A DNA stretch of 64,000 nt from positions 33,947,001 to 34,011,000 of the forward strand of contig NC_092591.1 of assembly GCF_047663525.1 (NCBI RefSeq). The letters run 5' to 3'. The stretch is from Anas platyrhynchos (lineage: Eukaryota; Chordata; Aves; Anseriformes; Anatidae). The notes below the pieces were generated by a model. That model made no database searches, had not been told where the DNA came from, and worked only from the letters and a program-made list of their open reading frames with translations. A program made the translations under genes and the position numbers. Below, in pieces: positions 54,336-64,000 of the stretch (its first letter is position 1; every line of letters starts with the position of its first letter).

Positions 54336-55423
54336 AGTAACGTGATATCTGATTTCATTCAGTCATATTAGCTGTAACTGAACATTATGATGTAAGATTC
54401 CAAACAATGATTGATTATGTTAAATTAACTTGTTAGCTGTTCCTGATATTAAAAAGGAATTGACAGTAAGAAGCCATAGTGCTATAATTCAGTTATGGAG
54501 ATATCTAACATGTTATAACTGCCACAGTGTAGCTTTAGTTGGCTTGTACTGGAACAGTGCAAAAAGGTGAAGCTTGAGAAAATTGGGTTTGAGGCTGACT
54601 GCTGGTCTGATGCTTCTCTTTGTGTCTTGTCTTATTTGTACCCTTCTCTCCTTCTCTGCAGATGAACTATTACAGTCCAAGACTCCCTATAAATGACTTG
54701 CATTACCTTATTAAAAAAAAATAAATATGAAGAAGGGGCAAAAGGATATCCTACAGAAGAATCTGTACATTTGATTTGTCAACTCAGGAGCATTCCCAGA
54801 GGAAAAGGAGCGTAGTTATTTCAAACACTCCTAGATTTTATCATGGACAAGGTTTGACCTTTTAAAATCAAAACTTACCATGAAAGTCATTCTGTAAAAA
54901 TGTAACCGTAAAGAAGCTGATTATGATTGCCGTGGTAGCATTGCTGTTGCATATCCTGTAAGACTGATCCTCCTCAGTCTCAGTTACCTCAGAGGAGTGT
55001 TCATCGCTCTTGTGAACAGTTAAAGGTTAATGCCTTCAGCTTGTAGTCACTGATTTACTGTTTTACATTCTTTCAAATAATTTCCAAAACTTCTTATCAT
55101 CAACATGATATCATCATCCTTCAGCTCTGTGAAAACAAATATTGTGCAGCTTAAATGTTTTGATTTCTTTGAAGTGATCCATTAGAAGCCCTGCTGCCTG
55201 CTACTATCTCACAATGGCTTTTTTAAACTAGTTTCTACTAGTAAAAAGTATGAAAAAATATGGGAAAATATGTAGAGATATTTGACTCTAGTCTAGAACA
55301 TGCAGTGGAATTTCAGTGTGTGCAATACCCAAAATCAGTATTATAACTCTGCTAGGCAAAATCAAAAATCAACTAAAATAGACATATATATTGCACATTT
55401 CTAAAGAAAAAAAAAAGTAACCA
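54336..55423. other. Intergenic, no supported gene
   Basis: AT-rich. A good acceptor-like tract ends at 54,661, followed by a short open frame and A-rich sequence with AATAAA; it could be the last exon of a non-coding transcript, but nothing more supports that. Confidence 0.5.
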
Positions 55424-55465
55424 AAATCTTTATTTTGTATACTTTCATAACCAAGTGTTTTTGCA
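55424..55465 (+). repeat. 42-bp direct repeat, left copy
   Basis: Core tattttgtatactttcataa. It matches 55,935-55,976 with 4 mismatches over 42 bases. Confidence 0.88.
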
Positions 55466-55934
55466 ATACTCCCTAAATTTCTCCCCTTGATAAAAGGAAG
55501 TGTGTGATTGTGTAGACAGGTGGGTAGGGATATATACAAATATCTGTTAGGAAGGAGGGGGGGAATGGAGAGTGGAAAGAAAAGTAAGAACAGAAGATTA
55601 AAAAAATGTGTTTTGTAATTACTTATATGTTTGTTTTTTTGTAGAATGTAAGGTTTCCAGCAGAAATCTCCTTCTGCCAGAAGACATATATATACGATAT
55701 ATATACAAGTGAAAGCAAGATGGCCCAGATACCGACCAGATGGCCGGTTTCACCGTGCGGTGCCTGAGGTGAGTGTATGGTAACCACTGCTAGTCTGGGA
55801 TTAGGAGAACAAGTATGATTACAAGGTACCAATTGCTCAGCTGTGACACGAATCCTTTTATTCTCTGTAGGACAATGAGTGTCAGCATTACTGGCTACTG
55901 CAAGACACAATACCTACTTAGAAACAAGTGATTG

Positions 55935-55976
55935 AAATCTGTATTTTGTATACTTTCATAACTAAGTGGTTGTGCA
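55935..55976 (+). repeat. 42-bp direct repeat, right copy
   Basis: Second copy of the 55,424 repeat. The 469 bases between them contain a TA-rich run, a G-rich run and two splice-flanked exon-like segments. Confidence 0.88.
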
Positions 55977-58900
55977 TTCAGTTATTATTAGTACTGTTAT
56001 TGTCTTGGGAAGCTGACAACTAGTGCTTTTCTGAAGAGGTAATAACTGCTTTCCATCACTGAAGCTCTAGTGGCAGGCTGTAGAAATTCTCTCAAGAGAG
56101 GTCTCTCACTTTGAGGTTGATGTAGCAACCAGGAGAACAAATCTACTTCATTTTTTTCAGTCTCTAATCAGACGTGAAAATAACAAGGTCCTTTGTTCTC
56201 TAGTTGCTGGAGTGTCTTGAGGTAAAAAAGGTATTTAAAAAAAAACATTCTTTCTCACACTGAACAAAAGATTAGCCCTTAATTGCATAACTCTGTTTTA
56301 TCCTCTTAAAGAAAGGAGGTAAAAGTCTCCTTGAAATTGCCGTTAAGCTAACAGTTGGGGATCTCCATGGGGTTTAGAAGGCTGAGACTTATGCTTCTGC
56401 TTGATCACATTTTCCCACTTCCCAAACTATTATTCTGATCAGCAGGTTGTTTATAGTGGCATGGTTGGGTTCAGAAAAAAAAGTCTTGATTTTTATTCTA
56501 CATCAGAACAGCACATTTTGAGATCTGGTCTTTTCATGAGGTGAAACCTTTCTTTTATCAGCCAAAACCTGACACATCATATAATGTGAAGTTAGTCTTT
56601 TTGCTAATTTAGTTTCTTTAGGATATGTCGCTCTTGTTTTGCAATGGGCTGAAGCAGGTAATACCACTCTACTTGCTATTTTACAAATTTAAGGAAAATA
56701 GCTTGACTTTCTAAGAACATGAGGGAGGCATTTGCTCCCTGTCCTTTGCATATGCAACTTCTCCCTTTCTCTGGGTTGAGAGGAGAGTAGAATTTTGTAG
56801 AGAGTAATTTATTATTCTCTTTACTCCTTTCTTTTCTCCATGTAAAACTAGCTTTCCAGTGCTTCTACCTTCCTTTCCTGCTCCCCGCAAAAGAGCATAA
56901 TTTTGCATTGTTGATGAATGTCAGCTCAGACCTCAAAGGAATGCAATTTCCTGGGCTCAGGAAAGAATCCAGAGGTTAGTCTCATAAATCCTGTGTACGC
57001 TCCATGACTGTTCGTAGCCAACTTTGGCAAAAGAATCATTTCATTTAGCACTCATGTAGTAAAACACATTTCTTTTATGACCTCCTAGCCAGCTGTTCAG
57101 GCTAAATTATTGTACATACAGTCACGACTTGACTAATGCCTCTGCATGTCTCAGTTGCTTTCCTGTTATTCTGTCTGTAGAATGGTGCAAAATTCTCCTT
57201 ATGAGGTGGCATTTCTGGAAGACAAGGGCCTCTGAAAAGTAGCGGGGTGATTTCTCTATGGGTCAACACATGCTCTCATCACAGGCAGGGAAGTTCTAGC
57301 TGAGAGGTGACTTAGTATGCTCTGGGCAGAAATGCAGTTCTCTTGGGAATCAGGAGAGGTCTGTGTCCTTGCTGTGGACCCCGGTTCTCCAGTGTAAGGT
57401 TCCATGCAGAGATGATCAGGAATGCTTTTCTCTCAGCAAGATTTTTCTTTGTGTGTTTTAGGTTTTCATTAAAGAAGTGTGAAAACTGAAAGTTTCTGTT
57501 TTTAGCATGTTTCTATTGTTTTCATGCCTCTGGAAGTGATAGTGTCAGGTCAAACAGACTTTTCAGCAGAAAGAGATAAAAGAAAAGCTCTGGTTTCTCA
57601 AAAGCCATTCATCACCCAAAAAAATGTTTCACTGAAAAAAGAGATGTTTTGATCAGCTTAGATTTCCCAGCACTGTTTGCTTGGCTGATAATTCTGCAGC
57701 ACCCTCTGACAGCTCTGACCTCCTGCTGGCCAGGCACAGCACCTTATTCACTTTCAGGAAAGAGTCACAGACCAAACCATCATGCTCTTCTGCTGCTGCC
57801 TCCCGGGTAGCCAGAGGCCTGGACTTCTGATGTTTATCCTTCCTGCGTCCATTGATCCTTTGTTTTATTTTCCTCCACTTTAGCCTTTTTACCTCTGCTA
57901 GGTTTTTGAATTCTATCTTTCTTTCTTTCCTCATGCCTTTCATTTGAAGAATGCCAACTTTGAGTTCTCATTGTTGGCAAAGTTAATAAAAATGAGTTTT
58001 GTATCTCTGATTATAATGCATCTGTATTTCAGATCATTGTGATAAAGTACATGGAAAGGAAAGGTACTATCAGCTCCCAGGCTTTAGTCCAATTAGCAGC
58101 TTCTCAGACTACAACATACTTCAGTTAATGCCTGTATGGGCTTCAGTCTTTGTGAGCCCGTTGGCTGTCTGGGCTGCTGCAGCAACCTGAATCCATTCTG
58201 GGAGATTGTACCAGAGAAGGAAGAGGAGTGGTGGTAGTCATTTTAAACTCTCTATCCTACTATTACAGAAAGGAGACTATATATGAGAAATATTTAAAGA
58301 TTGTATTTGCTCCAGGGCAGAGGGGCTTACTCAGTTCTTATGGTATCTCTTAAGACCTCCTTGTGAAACGAGGAAGAAGTAGCAGGCCCTGCACAAACTG
58401 TTGTTGCAGAGGTAGAATTTATCCAAAAATAAAGAACATGTATGTTTGGAGCTAGGCCTTCAGAACAAGGAGATGCAAGTGCTGCTATGACAATAGTTCC
58501 TGCAGGGAAATAGGACACTTACCTTTATAATTAACACGTGAGTATTTTCATATGCAGGTGAAATTTGCCTTTGTGAGAGGGAAGATGTGTCCTTGCCAGC
58601 TATGGATATACAATGTGTCTTTGCCTTACTACCATCTCACAAAAAACACCATCAAGCCTTGAGCATAGTCTGTATTCCTAGAGGTTTTCTGACAACAGAA
58701 TGCCTCCTGTTCTTATAAGTGGGTCTTCCTCCTCTTTCAGTGGAAATGCAGGGCCTCTTCAGCATTATCTGTCTGCTTTAAAAGTTTCTTATTTCAACTC
58801 ACCAGGTGTAGTCCTGAACACTGTCTCCAGGATTTTTCACTGCAAGACTACTGTAAAACGAAATCTCACATACCAAAAAATTCCCAATTAAAATTCATGG

Positions 58901-59267
58901 GATTTTACACATACACAAATATTAGATGGGTTCTAGAGTGATTGGTATCTTACGAGTGAGTATGGATGTTCATTTTTCCTCCTTCCATATTCTAAAATCA
59001 TGTTTTACCAGATAGGTATGTAGTCACTGATGGAGCAGCGGGGGGTTATGCTGGGGTTAAGGGCATTTCTCTGTGTAGTGGTTAGATGTAGCCACTGTTT
59101 ACCACTGAAACTCTGTTCTGGCTGTCGTCTAAAGGCTGCTTGCTTTGGAGTTTTATGGGTACTGTGGCCTTCAGCTGACCTTTTGTGCAAGAACAGACTT
59201 CATCCAAATTCAGCAGAAAGATCAAATACTTTCTTAGCTATGGAAGGTGGCTGTAAAAGAGAGAGTA

Positions 59268-59323
59268 ATGAAAGATATGGGGACAGCCAAAGATCATGAA
59301 AGATATGGGGACAGCCAAAGATC
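59268..59323 (+). repeat. Perfect 28-bp tandem duplication
   Basis: Two identical 28-base units (59,268-59,295 and 59,296-59,323) starting atgaaagatatggggacagc. The absence of any mismatch suggests a recent event. Confidence 0.95.
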
Positions 59324-61213
59324 AGTAGAAGTATATTTATACTTATTTATCTAGGAGTATATCAACTGCATGTATGTGCTGATGAAAGGAATATTTATTC
59401 CCCAGGTGGTCATCAACATCTACATTTAGCTCCAGCAGACTTGAAATGATGTCCAGTTGATGCTGCATGTTTCATTAGTATCAGTCGGTGCTGGCTGGAA
59501 AGGAAGGGAGAAGAATGGACTCCATTATATCACTTGGATACAGCATATTAAAAACAGGCTTTGATGTGAGATGATTTAATTCTTTGACTGCTTACCTAAA
59601 TGGTATATTGTGTTTTTACAAAGCAGACATAGCAGTTAGTCATGAGAACTGGAATTCACTTTCAGCTTTGAAGAGGGGGTCAGAATGTGGCTCTCCAGAG
59701 AAAAAAGCATCTTCAGTTGCAGAAACAATAGTACATGTGATGTGTCACATCAGATGGATCTTAGCTAACTTGCAGCAAAATGTAAATGACTCTGTTCCTC
59801 ACATGACCAAAGCAAATTGCATTCATTGCAGGAACACTGGAAAAGAAAATAAATTTGTAAAGAAAGAAATTTGTGACACCTTCCTTGACCTCCGAAGGAA
59901 CAAATGATGATGTTAAGGAAGGTCTACACCTGTCATCACAGACTTACTGAGAGGGACTGTAACTACATGACTTTACACTTCATTTTCTTTCTTGACTTAT
60001 CTTTGTAAATGTATTAGCTGTAAATCTGCCTGGAGCTTTGCACTGCCACTGCAGTAAGAATTATTACTATAATTGTTGAAATATACCAATAAGTCTCACA
60101 GAGATGTTCAGCTGGCTGTGTATTTCCCTAAATATTTTAGTTATAATTATATTATAAGGAAGTCTAAAGTCCCCACTGTCACAAGATTTGAGGTTCCATT
60201 TAAAGTCAATGAAATAAAATTGGCTTCCTCAGGAACAGGCAAAAATAACCTTTAGCTGCTAAGTGGGAATCCTCATTCTGCTATGCCATGTCCTGAAGAA
60301 AATATATATATATATGTCCTGGAAGCTCTAGTCAGAGTCTGAATGCAGAATGCTTTGTTTTACTTCAGCATAGAAGGATTAGAGGGAAAGTATGTCAGTG
60401 ATTTGGGTGTAAAATGATGTTTGAGGTTTTGGTAGTGGAGAAGGACTGATGATTTCTCTCCAGTCAGATGTGTTGAGGGAACCTTTCAGCTATGCATGCC
60501 TTCCGTGGGCTATCCTGAACACGTATCCCAGCTCAGAGCAGCTGCCTGGTTAGCTCAGAGCTCAAGCCTGCTTGCACCTGCAATTCCTTCTTTGTATGTG
60601 CATTTCAGATAGTCAACATTTCAATGTTTGATTCTAGGTCTTTCACTTCTGAAGTATCTTGGGAATGAACATGGATGGAAGCACGTCCAGTTGAGCTATC
60701 AAGAAGGAATGGGAGGATGCTAACAGAGTTTCTGAGCTTGCTTTTCCATGTGATTGCAGCCATACTAAGCTTTTTACCAGGTACTGCAAAATGCCGTGTA
60801 AGCAGTCTGAAGTCTGTAGTTTCAAGGGAACAGCATGACCACTTTGAAATACAGCTGTTGTGTTTCATTTGACCAGATGGAACAAGCTCCTTTAGATTCA
60901 GAACAAAGCCAATTGTAACACAATTTTTTAAGCAAAAAAAAAATAAAATATTGTCATAAACATACAAGCTTTACACTTGGGAAGCCAGAGAGAAAAACTT
61001 TATCATCAATGTGCAAAACTGTAATCAGCTATGATCATTCTTCTTCCCAGATGTAAACAGTATGTCTTTTTTTACTATATACTGTCATATGCAAATGCTA
61101 AGTGTGTGTTTTACTTTCCAATGTGGATGATTCTCTTGGCAGTATAGGAACATTCTGTAGCCTTTATTACAAAACCCTACTCCTTTAAACTGTGGGTTTC
61201 ACCCCCTCTGCAG

Positions 61214-61305
61214 GGCTGCCTCCAGTCTCTACCCAGTCCTGCCCGTGGACAGCATTTCTGTTAGCAGTGAAAGTGTCACTGAAGGGTGCAGACCAAGAGT
61301 CACAG
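61214..61305 (+). other. Splice-flanked exon-like segment, product unknown
   Basis: A 92-base segment lies between a pyrimidine-rich acceptor (ccccctctgcag) and a strong donor (gtaagt). Two frames are open; one reads AASSLYPVLPVDSISVSSES then VTEGCRPRVT. No family is recognised and no partner exon was found, so it is only a candidate. Confidence 0.25.
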
Positions 61306-64000
61306 GTAAGTCAGCTAAGGAAGGAAAACATGGGTCCACCTACAAAAGAGAGCTCAGCTGCTTAAAGCATGTTGCACGTTTATACCAGGGAAACATGTAC
61401 ACTGTCCCAGTCTAGGGAGAATGTTGCTGTCACTGTAGGGAAGAAAAACTTGCAGGTCACAAGAGGGCAGCATAATCTCACTAGTCACAGTGATGGAAGT
61501 TGAGAGGTCAGGTCAGTAAAACTTCCTCAGCTCAGCTTCCAATTTTGAACAAGCTGGAAGTCCTGTGTCTAGCTTGTTCTTCCCAAACTGTAAATTATTA
61601 TCTATGCAGGTCAAAATCTTGCTATACTGCTTTCTAAACTAACCTATTTCATTTAAATTCAGCTGCGCTTTGATAGTGTTGAAATAAACTGTCCACCTGG
61701 AGTTTAACACTGAACAAAAAATTACACCAGCATGTTATTTAACTAATCAATACAAAAAAAAGCAGCATTTATGGAACATTAACTTTGCAAAGCCTATGCA
61801 ACCAAGAGTTATGTTTGTTAGGTTTTCCCTTCCTTCCTGCTCTTGAGAGCAACACATTCTGAACCCTGCCCCAAATACACATTTCTTACTGAACGTTATA
61901 TATTTTTTGTAGGCCTGAGTGAACATATGTTCTCCATTAAGAGTTTATTTATGTATTATTCTTTTTGTTTATAAGTGATCTGTATTGCGTTTTCACCTGA
62001 TCATTTCCATGCCTCTATCTCTCTCTTTCAAGTGAAGCTGCTTTTACTTACCATTCTTCATGAGCTGTACCTTTTGAATGTGCAGTGCTTGATTTGGAAA
62101 AAACAAATTGTGCTAGGGAGAGATGATTCATCACATCAGTCACCACATTATGTAATGCAGAGTGATAACTTCCACTCAGAACATTTCTAGCATCAGTATT
62201 CCCACTTGTGAATTTAAATGCTCTCCTCAGAAATGTGTGTAAGAATAAATGGATGCATCTGTGGTCCCTTGGAATGCAAATAAACCATGAGAGCAAGGCA
62301 AGAATAAATCAATTTCCAAAATTCATTGCAATTCTTTATGGCTTCACTGCAGAATTAAACTACAGATAGGCACACCTTCCAGGTGCACTTTTTTTGAGAA
62401 AGCAGAATCATAGTTGTATAAGTAACTGGTATCTACCAGTTTTTGTGTACCTATTCAGATGAAAATTGTTCTGCCCAAGTTTACTCTCACCCTTCAATGT
62501 AGTTGCATCTGAGCATCCCTAAGCTAAATTGAATTAAGCAAAAAAAAATTCTACATTATCCTTTCCATTGACGTGTAGTTTCTGGGCTAAGCAACTGGCC
62601 ACATGGTGTCACTATGTGGCAGCAAATCCCCTAGTAACAAACTCTCTAGCAATTCTAAATTACCAAAGTATCCCAGCCACCTGACATTGTTGAAGCAAAA
62701 ATGACAAGGTCGCAGAAGCTTTGCTATAGGGGTATGTTAGGAAAATATTTTATACAAAGTGTCTATTGCCCTGCTCCTTCTGTCCTCCTGGAATGTATCA
62801 GACATGTTTTTAGCCCAGAAGTACTTTTCTCCAGATGTCTGCATTCGGGAGCAAGCTTATATGGAAAATTTTATCTTAAATGGATGTGAGTGTGAGATTT
62901 AAAAATTCAGTGGTGCTGAACTCATCCTGCGTTTTGGTTATAGTCCTTCTTCTCTTCTCCTTCTGTCTGTGTATGCAGAACATTCTTTGGCTGTACTGAC
63001 CAGAGGAAACTTGGCCTTACAAAGCTCAGAGCAGTATAAACTGCAGCTCCTGGGACCTGCAAAATGCTGTTTAATGCATACTGGTCCTGACAGATGCTTT
63101 GCACAACACACCTGCTCAAAAGAGCTGTGCCAAAAGCTGATATATTGGATACTTAAGAAATTTCATAATGTACAGCTATAGCAACAACTAAGTGAAATGC
63201 TCGTGTACAGACACAGCATGAGCTTTAGCCAAGAAGATGATATATGGGTCAGGGTATTGAAAGACTGCAGAATCTCACGTAGCAGTAAGTGTTGGTGTGT
63301 ACTGTTTCTTCTGTAAAATGGTGAGGGAGCCTGGAGCAGCAGACCTTACACTAACACCCTGACAATTTTGTGTAGGCTAGCTTAAAAATTCATGGAGAGG
63401 AGAAATGACTGACTCTGGCAATGACTTGTCACCCATGTACAGTGCAGGGCGCTTTTTTATTGCTTGGACATTAGGTATTCACAGTGCTTTTCCTAAGTCA
63501 GCCACCATGCCTTGTATGAAGCTTACTGTCTTCATAGCTGTTGAGAATCATGTGTGTATCTCAGTGATAGTTTCAATACTGATTTTTTACTAGGGGCCAG
63601 GAACACCTTTGTAACAGTATAAATTGTATTTCATCTTATTTGCAATGTAACAACAACTTAGTAGTTACTAAGTTCATTAATGTTCACTTAAGAATACTTT
63701 GATATGATTTTGGCCTGTGATTCCTCTCTTTTCACCCTCCCATTGCTTCTCTAATCATCTTAACTGAAGGAATTCTCCATTCGCCTCCATACCAGCGGTG
63801 CCCCTGAGTATGGGAGCTTCTGCAGAGACTGAAACCTGATGTGGTTCATCCTGGGGGAAGAAGAGCCTGAAGCAGAAAGTAGCAATGAACGGTAATGCAG
63901 AAAAGCAGATGAGGTCTACTGCAGGAAAAGGTGTCCAGGCCATCTTGGGAGTAAATCCGGCATGTTGCCAAAACAATTTGTCTTTGTTCTATGAATCTTG

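Larger units (their letters stand above)
55977..64000. other. Intergenic, no supported gene
   Basis: Eight kilobases of AT-rich sequence. Noted items are the 28-bp tandem duplication at 59,268, a short TA run near 60,303, a 291-nt minus-strand open frame at 57,653-57,943 without a family match, and one splice-flanked segment at 61,214-61,305. Nothing else was recognised. Confidence 0.5.

Noticed and set aside
54661-54720. ACOT pseudogene suggested by the hexapeptide SKTPYK after an acceptor-like site
   Set aside because: Only six residues match exon 1 of the ACOT-like gene, followed at once by a stop; flanking sequence shows no similarity, so chance is likelier.
57653-57943. Lys/Arg-rich 96-codon minus-strand open frame
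   Set aside because: No recognised family, no splice or promoter context; composition bias from a T/C-rich + strand explains it.

Overview
This is a vertebrate nuclear window, most likely from a bird. The genes have GT-AG introns, AATAAA signals and CpG-rich promoters. Introns are compact and repeat density is low. The recognisable repeats are decayed CR1 LINE pieces and one MIR-like SINE. The bird assignment is an inference; another sauropsid is possible.

All three recognisable genes lie on the + strand. (1) About 1-34,030: the 3' part of MAPKBP1 (JNK-binding WD-repeat scaffold). Seventeen coding exons from 1,721 to 29,375 splice into one open frame of 1,057 residues, starting inside the WD-repeat domain and ending at the real C-terminus. 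A 3'UTR of about 4.6 kb follows. (2) 34,177-42,032: the complete JMJD7 gene (2-oxoglutarate/Fe(II) lysyl hydroxylase), 8 coding exons and 317 aa. It starts in a CpG-rich promoter only about 170 bp past the distal MAPKBP1 poly(A) signal. (3) 43,411-47,413: a complete three-exon, 419-aa gene of the type I acyl-CoA thioesterase / bile-acid-CoA N-acyltransferase family (ACOT/BAAT). It has a Ser-Asp-His triad and a PTS1-like Ser-Asn-Leu end, and a ZNF143/STAF-like promoter motif lies 150 bp upstream of its ATG.

48,100-64,000 has no gene I can support. It holds a CR1 LINE ORF2 fragment (about 53.74-54.21 kb), a CR1-like 3' tail (about 52.4-52.5 kb), a 42-bp direct repeat pair bracketing about 470 bp (55.42/55.94 kb), a 28-bp perfect tandem duplication (59.27 kb), and a few splice-flanked exon-like segments with no recognised product.

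MAPKBP1 followed by JMJD7 is the conserved amniote order. In mammals the next gene is PLA2G4B, which forms JMJD7-PLA2G4B readthrough transcripts; here the ACOT/BAAT-like gene takes that place. The three products (JNK scaffold, protein hydroxylase, acyl-CoA enzyme) share no pathway I can name. I found no clearly new biological system. The more unusual items are two in-phase donors exactly 150 nt apart in MAPKBP1, the 47-bp repeat pair whose right copy abuts the last ACOT-like splice acceptor, and the replaced JMJD7 neighbour. All splice coordinates were read by eye from frame continuity and GT-AG sites.
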